The notes: generated by a model from the letters alone, not told the origin. Counted from the stretch's first letter, positions 17,342 through 26,233 are shown. The stretch is 64,000 nt of DNA from Paenibacillus tyrphae (GCF_027925525.1 NZ_BSDJ01000001.1:124001-188000), one strand, 5' to 3'. Translations and numbers: made by a program.

Positions 17342-18207
17342 ATAAACTGCAAACGTCCAGCGGCTCGGCGCACTTTCGCCCCCGGGTGCGGCTCGGCCGG
17401 AGACATCGAGCGCTGATCGCGGCGATCGGCGCGGCCGTGCTCATTCTGGGAACCCTGCTCATCGGGCTGCTGCTCAGCCCGGACAACTTGTCCACCCGGC
17501 TGGAGTGGCGCAATCTTCCGCCGTCGCTGCAGCATCCGTTCGGCACCGATTGGCTCGGACGCGATATGTTTACCCGCACTCTCAAAGGCCTTGCGCTAAG
17601 CGTGCAGGTCGGCTTGATCGCCGCCGCTTGCAGCGTGGTCATCGCGACGGCGCTGGGGCTTATTGCCGCGACGATGGGCCGGACGGCCGACCGGATCGTC
17701 GCATGGCTGATCGACTTGTTCTTGAGCGTGCCGCATCTCGTCACGCTCATTCTGATCGCATTCGTCTGCGGCGGCGGCATGCGCGGCATCGTGATCGGCG
17801 TCGCTCTGACGCATTGGCCGAGCTTGGCGCGGGTCATCCGCGCGGAGGTGCTGCAGCTGCGCAGCGCCGAATTCGTGCAAATTTCGCGGCGGCTCGGGCA
17901 GTCCCGCTGGCAAGTAGCGACGCGGCACATGCTGCCTCACCTGCTGCCACAGCTGCTCGTCGGGCTGCTGCTGCTGTTCCCGCATGCGATTCTGCATGAA
18001 GCCGGCGTGACGTTTATCGGCCTGGGCCTGTCGCCGCACCAGCCGGCGATCGGCATTATTTTGTCCGAGTCGATGCGGTATTTGTCGACCGGCATGTGGT
18101 GGCTGGCCGTCTTCCCCGGCCTCTGCCTGCTGATCGTCGTCCGGGCGTTCGACCGGGCCGGGGAAAGTCTGCGTCTGCTGCTCGATCCGCGGAACCCGCA
18201 GAGCTGA
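17338..18207 (+). CDS. Nickel/opine-type ABC importer permease 2 (NikC/CntC-like)
   Basis: A 289-aa permease of the DppC/NikC type. The first helix (residues 24-45) is followed by HPFGTDWLGRDMFTRTLKG, the hallmark periplasmic motif of this subfamily, then five helices with an EAA-type loop near 180-200 (FVQISRRLGQSRWQVATRHMLP). It is translationally coupled to permease 1 by a 4-bp overlap and is followed, after about 48 bp, by the first ATPase gene. Confidence 0.9.
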   Translation: MNKLQTSSGSAHFRPRVRLGRRHRALIAAIGAAVLILGTLLIGLLLSPDNLSTRLEWRNLPPSLQHPFGTDWLGRDMFTRTLKGLALSVQVGLIAAACSVVIATALGLIAATMGRTADRIVAWLIDLFLSVPHLVTLILIAFVCGGGMRGIVIGVALTHWPSLARVIRAEVLQLRSAEFVQISRRLGQSRWQVATRHMLPHLLPQLLVGLLLLFPHAILHEAGVTFIGLGLSPHQPAIGIILSESMRYLSTGMWWLAVFPGLCLLIVVRAFDRAGESLRLLLDPRNPQS

Positions 18208-18255
18208 AGTACATCCGGCCCCGCAGCATGATACGAAGAGGAGGCTCGGCGCAAC

Positions 18256-19209
18256 GTGTCTGAATCTATCCCACAAAATATTCATGTCCCTGTACTTGAA
18301 GTGAACGATTTATCTGTCGCTTTCACGCGGTACGACCGCGGACTGCGGCAGTCCACGGTCGAGGTCATCCACAGCCTGCACCTCAAGATCGGACGGGGCG
18401 AGCTGCTGGCGGTCGTCGGATCGAGCGGCTCCGGCAAAAGCCTGCTTGCCCACGCCATCCTCGGCATCTTGCCGGACAACGCAGCCGTCTCCGGGACGCT
18501 GCGGTACGAAGACGAGCCGCTGACCCCTGCCCGGCAGGAGGCGCTGCGCGGCAAGGAGATTGCGCTGGTGCCGCAATCGGTCAATTTCCTTGATCCGCTA
18601 ATGCGGGTAGGCGATCAGGTGCGGAGCTCGGTCCGCGAAGGCGATGCCAACGCCGCGGTCCGACGCATCTTCGACCGCTACCGTCTTGCCCCCGGGACCG
18701 AGCGGCGGTACCCGTTCCAGCTGTCGGGCGGCATGGCGCGGCGGGTGCTCGTCTCGACGGCGACGTTCGGCGGCCCGCGGCTCGTCATTGCCGACGAGCC
18801 GACGCCCGGTCTCGACCCCGCGGCGGTGCGGGAAACGCTAAGCCGGTTCCGCGAGCTGGCGGATGAAGGCTGTGCCGTGCTGCTCATCACTCACGACATC
18901 GAGTCGGTGCTTCCCTTCGCGGACAACGTTGCCGTCTTCTATGCCGGGACGACGGTCGAAACGGCGCCCGCCGGCGACTTCTCCGGCGACGGAGCGCGGC
19001 TGCGCCATCCGTACAGCCGGGCGCTCTGGCAGGCGCTGCCGCAGAACGGCTTCACGCCGATCCCCGGCGTCCAGCCGCATCCGTCCGCGCTGCCGCCGGG
19101 CTGCTTGTTCGCGCCGCGCTGCGCCGCAGCCGGCACGGATTGTAGCCGCGAGCGGCCGGCGATGCGGGAGCTGCGCGGCGGGACGGTGAGGTGCATCCAT
19201 GCGACTTGA
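18256..19209 (+). CDS. Nickel/opine-type ABC importer ATPase (NikD/CntD-like)
   Basis: A 317-aa ABC ATPase with Walker A GSSGSGKS (55-62), signature LSGGMARRV, Walker B LVIADEPT and H-loop ITHD. The C-terminal extension ends in PPGCLFAPRC...C, the oligopeptide/nickel-transporter C-terminal domain (oligo_HPY). The start is GTG with gaggagg 11 bp upstream. Its end overlaps the next ATPase gene by 11 bp. It energises import together with that second ATPase. Confidence 0.92.
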   Translation: MSESIPQNIHVPVLEVNDLSVAFTRYDRGLRQSTVEVIHSLHLKIGRGELLAVVGSSGSGKSLLAHAILGILPDNAAVSGTLRYEDEPLTPARQEALRGKEIALVPQSVNFLDPLMRVGDQVRSSVREGDANAAVRRIFDRYRLAPGTERRYPFQLSGGMARRVLVSTATFGGPRLVIADEPTPGLDPAAVRETLSRFRELADEGCAVLLITHDIESVLPFADNVAVFYAGTTVETAPAGDFSGDGARLRHPYSRALWQALPQNGFTPIPGVQPHPSALPPGCLFAPRCAAAGTDCSRERPAMRELRGGTVRCIHAT

Positions 19210-19813
19210 AGCGCGAGGCCTCGGGTACCGGCGCGGCCGGGACGCATGGCTGTTCCGGGGTGTCGACTTTACGTTAACGCCGGGGGAAATGACCGGCCTC
19301 GTCGGTCCGAGCGGCTGCGGCAAGACGACGCTCGGCCGGCTGCTGGCCGGGTATGAGGAGCCGCCAGAAGGACGCATTACTATAGGCGGCAGCCCGATCC
19401 CGCACAGCGGCTATCACCCGGTGCAGCTCGTGTTCCAGCACCCGGAGAAGGCGGTGAATCCGAAGTGGCCGATGCATCGCGTCCTGCGCGAAGGCGGGGA
19501 GCCCGATCCCGCGCTGCTGGAGGCGCTGGGCATCGAGCAGGAATGGCTCCGCCGCCGGCCCGGCGAATTGTCCGGCGGCGAGCTGCAGCGGTTCTGCGTC
19601 GCGCGGGCGCTCGGGCCGCATACGCGGTTTCTCATCGCTGACGAGATGACGACGATGCTTGATGCGATCACGCAGGCGCAAATCTGGCAGGCCGTGCGTG
19701 CGATCGCCCGGCAGCGCCAGCTTGGCGTGCTCGTCGTCAGCCACGAGCCGGGCTTGATCCGGCATCTCTGCACCCATGTCATAAACTGGAACGAGCTTAC
19801 AGGCGCGGACTGA
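19199..19813 (+). CDS. Nickel/opine-type ABC importer ATPase (NikE/CntF-like)
   Basis: A 204-aa ABC ATPase with Walker A GPSGCGKTTL, signature LSGGELQRF, Walker B FLIADEMTTMLD and H-loop VVSHEP. It is shorter than typical oligopeptide ATPases and lacks the C-terminal oligo_HPY domain, as NikE/CntF-type partners often do. The Walker B acidic residue is followed by MTT rather than PTS, a minor variation. It is the last gene of the importer operon. Confidence 0.9.
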   Translation: MRLEARGLGYRRGRDAWLFRGVDFTLTPGEMTGLVGPSGCGKTTLGRLLAGYEEPPEGRITIGGSPIPHSGYHPVQLVFQHPEKAVNPKWPMHRVLREGGEPDPALLEALGIEQEWLRRRPGELSGGELQRFCVARALGPHTRFLIADEMTTMLDAITQAQIWQAVRAIARQRQLGVLVVSHEPGLIRHLCTHVINWNELTGAD

Positions 19814-19863
19814 ACTTCGGATGGTCCAATGTGTTGTCGCGGCGACGCTGCCCGAAGAGATGA

Positions 19864-19893
19864 TTGACAGCCGAAAACGACCCGTGCTATAGT
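19864..19893 (+). promoter_or_regulatory. Sigma-A promoter of the T-box transcript
   Basis: TTGACA at 19864-19869 and TATAGT at 19888-19893 with an 18-bp spacer; the -10 is extended (TGCTATAGT). It starts the T-box leader. Confidence 0.85.
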
Positions 19894-19899
19894 ACTGTT

Positions 19900-20156
19900 A
19901 ATTTATTTTTCGTGAAAGACAACGATGGGGAAAGTAAGCACGGCGTATTTCCAAGCGACCCGGGGAAGGTGCGAGCCCGGGAAAGAAGCCCTGCCGAAAG
20001 CCACCCTGGAGTCGCCCTCTGAAGCTAGCAGCCGTAGGAGTTGGCCGGTGTTCCGCCGTTATAGGACCGAGTGGACTTCCTATGTAGTGGAGTCAACGAG
20101 GGTGGTACCGCGTGAGCAACAGCTCTCGTCCCTTTTTTGGGGACGGGGGCTTTTTT
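19900..20156 (+). ncRNA. T-box riboswitch leader
   Basis: This is a tRNA-sensing leader. The invariant T-box AGGGTGGTACCGCG is at 20099-20112. The AGTA of the specifier-loop E motif is at 19933-19936, and the distal stem I loop region (aaggtgcgagcc) is present. The terminator stem with loop tttttt and a T6 tail is at 20121-20156. The 3' strand of the specifier loop reads CGAAAGCCACC. I favour GCC (Ala) at 20000-20002 because a purine follows it, but AGC (Ser) one base earlier cannot be excluded. Uncharged tRNA would antiterminate and switch on the aminotransferase gene 42 bp downstream. Confidence 0.95.
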
Positions 20157-20197
20157 ATTTGCAAATTTGCACGAACAAATCCATGTAAAGCTGGTGA

Positions 20198-21376
20198 ATG
20201 GTTATGACTTTGAATTGGTCCGAACGCCTCTCCCCCGTTATCCGGGATATGCCGCCGTCCGGCATCCGGCGGTTTTTCGATCTCGCGTCGGAGATGACCG
20301 GCATTATTTCGCTCGGCGTCGGGGAACCCGACTTTGTGACGCCTTGGGCGATCCGGGAAACAGGGATTCAGTCTTTAAGGCAAGGATACACGATGTATAC
20401 GTCCAACGCGGGCTTGCTGGAGCTGCGCGAGGAAATTGCCGCTCACCTGCATGGATTTTACGGCGTGCATTACGAGCCCCGCAGCGAGGTGCTGGTGACG
20501 GTCGGGGTCAGCGAAGCGGTCGATCTCGCTTTGCGCGCAATCGTGCATACTGGGGACGAGGTGCTGATCGCCGAGCCGTGCTACGTCTCGTACGGGCCAT
20601 GCGTCACGATGGCGGGCGGCGTGCCGGTTCCGATAACCACGACGGTGGACAACGATTTCCGGCTGACCGCCGCACAGGTGGAAGCCGCGATCACGCCGCG
20701 GACCAAGGCGCTGCTGTTCAACTATCCGAACAATCCGACCGGCGCGACGATGTCCCGGGAGGACCTGCTCGAAATTGCCAAAGTCGTAGAAAAGCATAAC
20801 TTGATCGTCATTTCCGACGAGGTGTACGACAAGCTGACTTACGAGGGCGAGCACACGTGCTTTGCGGCGCTGCCGGGGATGCGGGATCGGACGATTTTGC
20901 TGAACGGCTTCTCCAAGGCGTACGCCATGACCGGCTGGCGGCTCGGATACGCTTGCGGCCATCCCGAAGTCATCGCCGCGATGACCAAAATCCATCAATA
21001 CACGATGATCTGCGCGCCGATTACGGTGCAAAAAGCGGCGATCGAAGCGCTCCGGAACGGCACGGAGGAAATGAAGGAGATGGTCAGCTCGTACAATCAG
21101 CGGCGACGGCTCGTGCTGAAAGGCTTCCAAGAGATCGGCCTGCCCTGCTTCGAGCCCCGGGGAGCCTTCTACGCCTTCCCGTCGATCCGGCACACGGGCC
21201 TTTCGTCCGAGGCGTTCGCCTGGCGTCTGCTGGAGGAAACGAAGGTTGCGGTCGTGCCCGGCAACGTTCTCGGCTCCGCCGGGGAAGGCCATATCCGCTG
21301 CTCCTATGCCTCTTCGGTAGAAAATTTGACCGAGGCGATCGAGCGGATGGGCCGCTTCCTGAAGCAGTTCGAGTAA
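20198..21376 (+). CDS. Class I/II PLP-dependent aminotransferase
   Basis: A 392-aa fold-type I aminotransferase. The PLP lysine is K240 in LLNGFSKAYAMTGWRLGY. NYPNNPTG (175-182) and SDEVYDKLTYEG are typical of the AspC/AlaT/PatA group, and the carboxylate-binding arginine is near the C-terminus (GHIRCSYASS). A second ATG two codons in is an equally good start. The gene is under T-box control, so it makes or feeds an amino acid whose tRNA is sensed. If the specifier is GCC, an alanine-forming (AlaT-like) role would fit. The substrate itself cannot be read from the protein. Confidence 0.9.
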   Translation: MVMTLNWSERLSPVIRDMPPSGIRRFFDLASEMTGIISLGVGEPDFVTPWAIRETGIQSLRQGYTMYTSNAGLLELREEIAAHLHGFYGVHYEPRSEVLVTVGVSEAVDLALRAIVHTGDEVLIAEPCYVSYGPCVTMAGGVPVPITTTVDNDFRLTAAQVEAAITPRTKALLFNYPNNPTGATMSREDLLEIAKVVEKHNLIVISDEVYDKLTYEGEHTCFAALPGMRDRTILLNGFSKAYAMTGWRLGYACGHPEVIAAMTKIHQYTMICAPITVQKAAIEALRNGTEEMKEMVSSYNQRRRLVLKGFQEIGLPCFEPRGAFYAFPSIRHTGLSSEAFAWRLLEETKVAVVPGNVLGSAGEGHIRCSYASSVENLTEAIERMGRFLKQFE

Positions 21377-21403
21377 AACGGGCACGCTCTCGTAGGAAGC
21401 GGG

Positions 21404-22218
21404 CTAACCGACCGAATCCGCAAGCGTAGGCGTGGCCAGCTTTACGGCGTAATCATGCATGGCTTCCAGTGAACCCGTATAGATGAGAATGCCCCGTTCG
21501 ATTAAACGGCGAAGCCGATACTCGATCCAGCTATGCGAAATCGGACAGTCCAAAGCATGAACAAGAATTTCCCCGATCAGCAGTCCGATTTTAACCCAGC
21601 CCTGGGCCTCTGCCTGTAGGTTCGGACGACCTGAACGATCGTTTCGTCGAAATAGCTTTCATCCGTCGTCTGAAGGTGACCATTCTCATAAATACGAAGC
21701 AAGCCCGCTTCTTTCACCAGTCTCCGCCAGTCTCGGATAAGCCACTCTCTGGTCCGCGGCACAAGCGGCTCCGCATTCCCGATCCACGAAGCCAATTCGT
21801 CGGGAGCGGCTTCTCCGGTATAGCGGAGCCGTCCTTCGGAAGCGACGGTGACGTTCATGACGGATACGGAAACGCCGGGCGGCAGGGAAGCAAGCACGCC
21901 GCGAAGCCCGGTTTGTTCAAAAACGTTGTCGGCTGCCCAGACCACGACAGGAACCGGATTCGCGGAAAGACGGGAGAGCCATTCCCGCCAAGCTTCCATG
22001 TTGCTTTTCAGATACGGCAAGTATTGCCGGGCCTCCTCATTGGCGATGCTTTCCCGCCAGCAAAGACGCACGTCCTCCCAATTCTGCGAGGCCGCGCAAA
22101 CCGGAGGACCCGACATCAAGTCGTCTTCCCAATGAATCACCGACTTGTCGGGTCTGGTTCCCATAGCAACCTTTAAACAGCCTGCCGCTGCCTCACCGAA
22201 GACGATCTGGACCGTCAT
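21404..22218 (-). pseudogene. DUF1835/DUF3658 protein with a frameshift near the C-terminus
   Basis: The first 190 or so residues form a DUF1835 domain (VIHWEDDLMSGP ... VVVWAADNVFEQTGLRGVL). The frame then ends abruptly at 21577 after RPRAGLKSDC. In another frame, immediately continuous, runs AQGWVKIGLLIGEILVHALD and then CPISHSWIEYRLRRLIERG, ending at a TAG at 21404-21406; this is the C-terminal domain usual for the family. A single-base indel near 21595-21610 explains the break. It could be a true mutation or a sequencing error. It overlaps the upstream HD gene by 4 bp. The function of the family is not established. Confidence 0.75.
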
Positions 22219-22925
22219 CGGGACGCTGTCTCGGCCGGAGAATCGGTCTCCCCGGCGGGATCAGGCGCTCCGTCCACGGCATCCCATTCGTTATAAAACT
22301 GCTCCAAATACCGCTCCATAAAGCGGTGGCGCTCCTCCGCCAAGGCGCGGGCGGCGTCCGTATTCATCAAATCTTTGAGCTTCAGCAGCTTCTCGTAAAA
22401 GTGGTTGATCGCCGTTCCCGGATGACTGCGGTATTCCTCCGGCGTCATGTTCTCCCTGACCGGCTGCTCCGGATCGTGCATCGGCCGGCCTTTCCAGCCG
22501 CCGTAAGCGAACACCCGGGCGATTCCGATGGCGCCGATCGCATCGAGGCGGTCCGCATCCTGCACGATCCGGCCTTCGGCGGTGCGCATCGGCTGACCAT
22601 GTCCTCCTCCAAAGGACATCGTCGAAATAATGTCCATGACATGAGCGCGGTCCGCTTCGTCCGTTCCCGCTTCGGCGAGCCAGTTCTCTACCTTTTGCAG
22701 TCCGGCTTCCTTGCTCGGGTTCAGCTTTTCATCCGCTACGTCATGCAGCAGTGCCGCCAGCTCGCAGATGAACGTGTCCGCCCGTTCGACCGCCGCCAGC
22801 CGCTTGGCCGTGCGGGTTACTCGGACAATATGCCACCAATCGTGGCCGCTGCTGTCTCGTTCCAGTTCGGCTCTCGCATAAGCGGCGGCCTGCTCCAGCA
22901 GCTTTTCTCGTTTGATCGGGTCCAT
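22215..22925 (-). CDS. HD-domain phosphohydrolase (YedJ-like)
   Basis: A 236-aa metal-dependent HD-domain protein. The metal ligands are visible as H28/D29 in GHDWWH, H61/D62 in LLHDVAD and a later aspartate in IVQDADRLDAIGA, the pattern of the YedJ/YpgQ-type nucleotide pyrophosphohydrolases. The C-terminal 20 residues (DPAGETDSPAETASR) are low complexity. Its stop overlaps the DUF1835 start as ATGA, so the two are translationally coupled. Confidence 0.88.
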   Translation of the reverse strand: MDPIKREKLLEQAAAYARAELERDSSGHDWWHIVRVTRTAKRLAAVERADTFICELAALLHDVADEKLNPSKEAGLQKVENWLAEAGTDEADRAHVMDIISTMSFGGGHGQPMRTAEGRIVQDADRLDAIGAIGIARVFAYGGWKGRPMHDPEQPVRENMTPEEYRSHPGTAINHFYEKLLKLKDLMNTDAARALAEERHRFMERYLEQFYNEWDAVDGAPDPAGETDSPAETASR

Positions 22926-23060
22926 AAACTAGTCATCCTCTCCCAGTTCTTTATCGTCTCGCTATTGTACTACGCCTCCGAGCGGCGCGCAAAAAGGCCG
23001 CAATCGCATGGATTGCCGCCGGGTGAGAAATCAATGAATAATAGCGAAGAATAATAGAGA

Positions 23061-23982
23061 CTACTTGCCATATCGTCTAAGATATTCGGGGTAAGCGCGA
23101 AGATGTATGTCTTTTGCCCGCTGCTGTGTCCGTTGCTTCACCTCAGGCATATTCTCCGCTTCAATGTAATCGGCAAGAACATCGATCACGTCGTCAAGCA
23201 GCTTCGCCCTAAAATAAATCTCCATCCGTTCGGATCGTTCGCGACCTTCCAAATCCATGAGCCGCTCTTCCCAAAATGGCCAATCTTCAGATCCGTATAA
23301 CGGCCACAGGAACACGGAATAATCCATGGCGACATCTCCATGCACCGCTAAGTCATCCCAGTCTATCATCCAGAAACCGCCGTTTTCTTCCACCAGCACG
23401 TTGTGCCAGTTGATATCGTTATGTACGGTATCGTTCGCTTTCTTTTGAAAAGAAGGCAGTTGATGCACAAGCCGGTTTAACGTCTCTACTTCCGAATCAA
23501 ACCAGTCTAACGCGTCGTCCGTCACGAAGTCCAGCAAATGCTTTTCAGATCGGATGGTCTGCAAATCTTCCTCAAATCGGGTAATATACCCGTCGGCAAA
23601 CGCCTCCGAATACGAGCGAGCTTTGGCCTCGGCCCCCTTTTTGAGCTCTTGATCGGAATGCAGCCGGTGTAATGCTTCAAGAACTTTTTCAATGACCAGG
23701 AACGATTTCTTGAGTCACCTCTTCGATCAACCGCGGCGCATGATAATGGCCGGTCAAATGCCCGCTTCGCATGGCCCATTGTTTTAGACGAGGGGCTCGT
23801 TGTTCTGGCGCAAGCTTCAGATGCCGTACCGTTTCGCCGTCGGATAAGCGATAGGATTGGTTGACAAATCCTCCCGGATTCCAAATATACTTCGCTTCGA
23901 TCTTCGAACCTTTGAACCCTAACGAACGGACACTTGCTTTTGCCCACCCCTGCACTTGCTTTTCGGCGAACTGCACATCCAT
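23061..23982 (-). pseudogene. Aminoglycoside/choline phosphotransferase-like protein, frameshifted
   Basis: The N-terminal part (from ATG 23982, aaagggg upstream) has the nucleotide-binding lobe (PGGFVNQSYRLSDGETVRHLKLAP) and stops at 23689. The C-terminal part, in another frame, can be read back to about 23680 (VIEKVLEALHRLHSDQELKK) and contains the catalytic Brenner motif HNDINWHNVLV and the metal-binding IDWDDL. Together they would be about 300 aa, the normal size of an APH-family kinase. A 1-bp shift near 23685-23700, perhaps with a small deletion, separates them. The TTG at 23564 is not a plausible real start. The substrate (antibiotic, choline or other) is unknown. Confidence 0.78.
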
Positions 23983-24117
23983 TTTCGATCCCCTTTCCTT
24001 CATTAAAGGCAATAAGAGAAAAGCAGTCTAAACGCAATCGTAGTAGACCGCTTAGTTGTTCGCCGCTCGGCTATTAATGCGCAATATCTCCCCTGCGAGA
24101 ATCATCGAGCCAGATGC

Positions 24118-24984
24118 CTATACCTCTGTCGTCTCATCGACCTGCGGCACATCCGGCGGGGGAAAAGCCGGCAAGGACGATACCTGCTGGCGGGATTTGT
24201 CCGCCGTCTTCCAAGGATGGCGCTCGTCGATCCATTTGCGAATTAACGCATTGACCAACGACGCCGACTTGGTCGGAAGCTGGTGGCCGACCTTGGGCAA
24301 GAAATGCAGCGTGCTGTCGGGCAGTCTGTGGTAAAGGATATGGGCATACCGGTGAAATTCTTTATCTTTCACCCCGTATAGGAGCAGGACCGGCGTTTGA
24401 ATCTGCCCCAGCTTCTCCGTGCAGTTGTACGTCAGGCTGCACTTGAAGTAGTCGTTCACGTTCCGCAGCTGTCCTTCCGTGGCCGTGCGGTAAAGACGCC
24501 GGAACGTCTTCCATTTGTTCGAGTTGCCCCAAGCGATGACCGCCGCGACAATCCGTTTGGCGCGAAGCCCCATTAGCCCGACTGCTGCCCAAACCTCGCT
24601 GCGCCGGTACCAGTCGCTTAATTCCGACATAGCGCTGATTAGAATCGCCCCGTAGAACCGGTCGGGATAGCGGAGCATCGCTTCCAACGCGACCGATCCG
24701 CCGGTCGAATACCCGCACAAATAGGCCTTTTTCAGCTCCAAATGGTCGAGCAATCCGCAAATGTCTTCCGCCAGCAGGCCGTATGTAAGCCGCTCCGCGG
24801 ACTGCCCGCTCTGTCCGTGGCCGCGAATATCGAACGCAATAATCTGGTACCTGGCCGAAAGATGCTCCAGTTGATCCGCAAAATTGCTGCTCGTCAGCAT
24901 CGGAGGATGAATGAACACGATCGGAACGCCGGAGCCTTTCACTTTATAGTACAGCGTCGTTCCGTTAATCTTGGCGAATGGCAC
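24118..24984 (-). CDS. Alpha/beta hydrolase
   Basis: A 288-aa alpha/beta-hydrolase fold protein. The oxyanion-hole region is VFIHPPM, the nucleophile elbow GYSTGGS contains the catalytic serine, and VGHQLP near the C-terminus provides the histidine; a likely acid is the aspartate in YGVKDKEF. The GTG at 24984, preceded by aaaggcgg, fits the domain boundary better than the ATG 15 codons upstream. The last 25 residues (PAFPPPDVPQVDETTEV) are a Pro-rich tail. The substrate is unknown; there is no operon partner. Confidence 0.87.
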   Translation of the reverse strand: MPFAKINGTTLYYKVKGSGVPIVFIHPPMLTSSNFADQLEHLSARYQIIAFDIRGHGQSGQSAERLTYGLLAEDICGLLDHLELKKAYLCGYSTGGSVALEAMLRYPDRFYGAILISAMSELSDWYRRSEVWAAVGLMGLRAKRIVAAVIAWGNSNKWKTFRRLYRTATEGQLRNVNDYFKCSLTYNCTEKLGQIQTPVLLLYGVKDKEFHRYAHILYHRLPDSTLHFLPKVGHQLPTKSASLVNALIRKWIDERHPWKTADKSRQQVSSLPAFPPPDVPQVDETTEV

Positions 24985-25067
24985 GGCCGCTTCACCGCCT
25001 TTCTTTTCCAAATTGGAAGGTAAATGCAATTCCTAGCATGCCCTTCCCCTTCGCAAAAGATGCGCGC

Positions 25068-25460
25068 TCACGGTTCCATCATTAACGTAAGTCCGCAGGA
25101 CGGGCATTCCCGCTCTTCCGCCGTCACACGTGTCAAACAAGCCGGACACTGCTCAGTCGCTTCCGCTTGTGCGCAGCATACGTCGTCTTGCGGCTGCGGT
25201 GCGTCCGGATCGGCCAAGCCCTCGAACCAGTTGCTCACAGGCTTGCCGTCGACTTCAAGTACCTGCAGCTCATCCGACGGAAACCAACGGATGATTCCGT
25301 TCTTGTCGCACACCGCCGCCACCATGATTTCGCCCGATTCCTCGTGCGGAAACCAATTGCCGCCAAGCAGGCCCGCTCTCTGCGCTTTGTAAGCACCGAA
25401 TCCCGGGCCCAAAAAAAGATATTTCCGCCCGCTCGGTTTATGCCGCACGATCGTAGCCAA
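25068..25460 (-). CDS. Small protein with C-terminal zinc-ribbon cysteines
   Basis: A 130-aa protein I do not recognise by function. The N-terminal 85 residues form a compact beta-rich domain (SGRKYLFLGPGFGAYKAQ ... WFPSDELQVLEVDG). The C-terminus has CPAC ... CPSC, a zinc-ribbon pair, preceded by CC. The TTG at 25460 is chosen because gggagg lies 8 bp upstream; the longer frame (to 25556) runs through the terminator of the preceding gene. Confidence 0.75.
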   Translation of the reverse strand: MATIVRHKPSGRKYLFLGPGFGAYKAQRAGLLGGNWFPHEESGEIMVAAVCDKNGIIRWFPSDELQVLEVDGKPVSNWFEGLADPDAPQPQDDVCCAQAEATEQCPACLTRVTAEERECPSCGLTLMMEP

Positions 25461-25533
25461 CGGTTCGTCCTCCCGTCTTATGTAACATTTACCCACTAGA
25501 CCTGACGAACCACGAAAAGGTTGCACCGCATGC

Positions 25534-25578
25534 AAAAAAACCGGCCGTTCCGCCATTGGGCGAAAACGACCGGCTTTT
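25534..25578 (-). terminator. Terminator after the CheY-like gene
   Basis: An imperfect stem with aaaagccggtcg on the minus strand pairing to cggccggttttttt, ending in a T7 tract. It lies between the CheY-like gene and the zinc-ribbon gene. Confidence 0.7.
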
Positions 25579-25652
25579 CATTTAAAAGAAGAGAATGCGA
25601 TTCGAGCCCGTTATGGATACGGCGGCCGATAACCCTGATTCCGCCGGATGTG

Positions 25653-26015
25653 TTACAAGCCAAGCACCTTGTTGACCGACTCGATGACGCGGTCTTTTTG
25701 AAACGGCTTGACGACAAAATCTTTCGCTCCCGCCGTAATGGCTTCCAGCACCATGCCCTTTTGGCCCATGGCCGAACACATAATGATCTTCGCGTTCGGG
25801 TCGTGCTTGCGGATTTCTTTGACCGCTCCAACTCCGTCCAGCTCGGGCATCGTAATATCCATCGTGACCAGGTCGGGCTTGGCGGTTAAATAAGTGTTGA
25901 CCGCCTCCATGCCGTTCGTCGCTTCCGCCACCACTTCGTGTCCTTCCTCCGTCAGCATCGTTCGCAGCATCATCCGCATGAAAGCGGCATCATCGACTAC
26001 CATTACTTTAGCCAT
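25653..26015 (-). CDS. Stand-alone CheY-like response regulator
   Basis: A 120-aa single receiver domain with the acidic pocket DD at 8-9, phospho-acceptor D53 in LVTMDITMPELDG, T/S switch in IMCSAMGQ and the conserved lysine in FVVKPFQ. There is no output domain. GMVLEAITAGAKDFVVKPFQ is the sequence style of Firmicutes CheY. With three chemoreceptors elsewhere in the window a chemotaxis role is plausible, but there are no che genes next to it. The start at 26015 follows gggggt; an upstream in-frame start adds only five residues. Confidence 0.92.
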   Translation of the reverse strand: MAKVMVVDDAAFMRMMLRTMLTEEGHEVVAEATNGMEAVNTYLTAKPDLVTMDITMPELDGVGAVKEIRKHDPNAKIIMCSAMGQKGMVLEAITAGAKDFVVKPFQKDRVIESVNKVLGL

Positions 26016-26173
26016 AGGCAATACCCCCAACCGTCTAAGGTGAATGTTTTATCCCTATTATGACAGAGCTTTATTAAGAAACTATTAGGTTAAGGAACAA
26101 TTTGTCCCTTTTTTAGCCGAATATTTTTATTTTTCCCGAGAAAGGAACTTCATATAGGGTCTATGGCCAACAT

Positions 26174-26213
26174 AAAAAAGCCGGGTTCTCTTGAAGAAGA
26201 GAACGACCGGCTT
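26174..26213 (-). terminator. Terminator after the CotF-like gene
   Basis: The minus-strand stem aagccggtcgttctctt / aagagaacccggctt is followed by tttttatg, 20 bp after the stop codon. Confidence 0.85.
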
Positions 26214-26233
26214 CCCGAAAGCAGCGGGGGCTA

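Noticed and set aside
14719..19813. The importer as an oligopeptide (Opp/Dpp) system
   Set aside because: Short second ATPase, Zur-like operator and His-rich binding-protein tail fit the nickel/opine subgroup better, though a peptide ligand is not strictly excluded.
19925..20188. 87-codon open frame inside the T-box leader
   Set aside because: The segment is a structured riboswitch with the invariant T-box and terminator; there is no ribosome-binding site.
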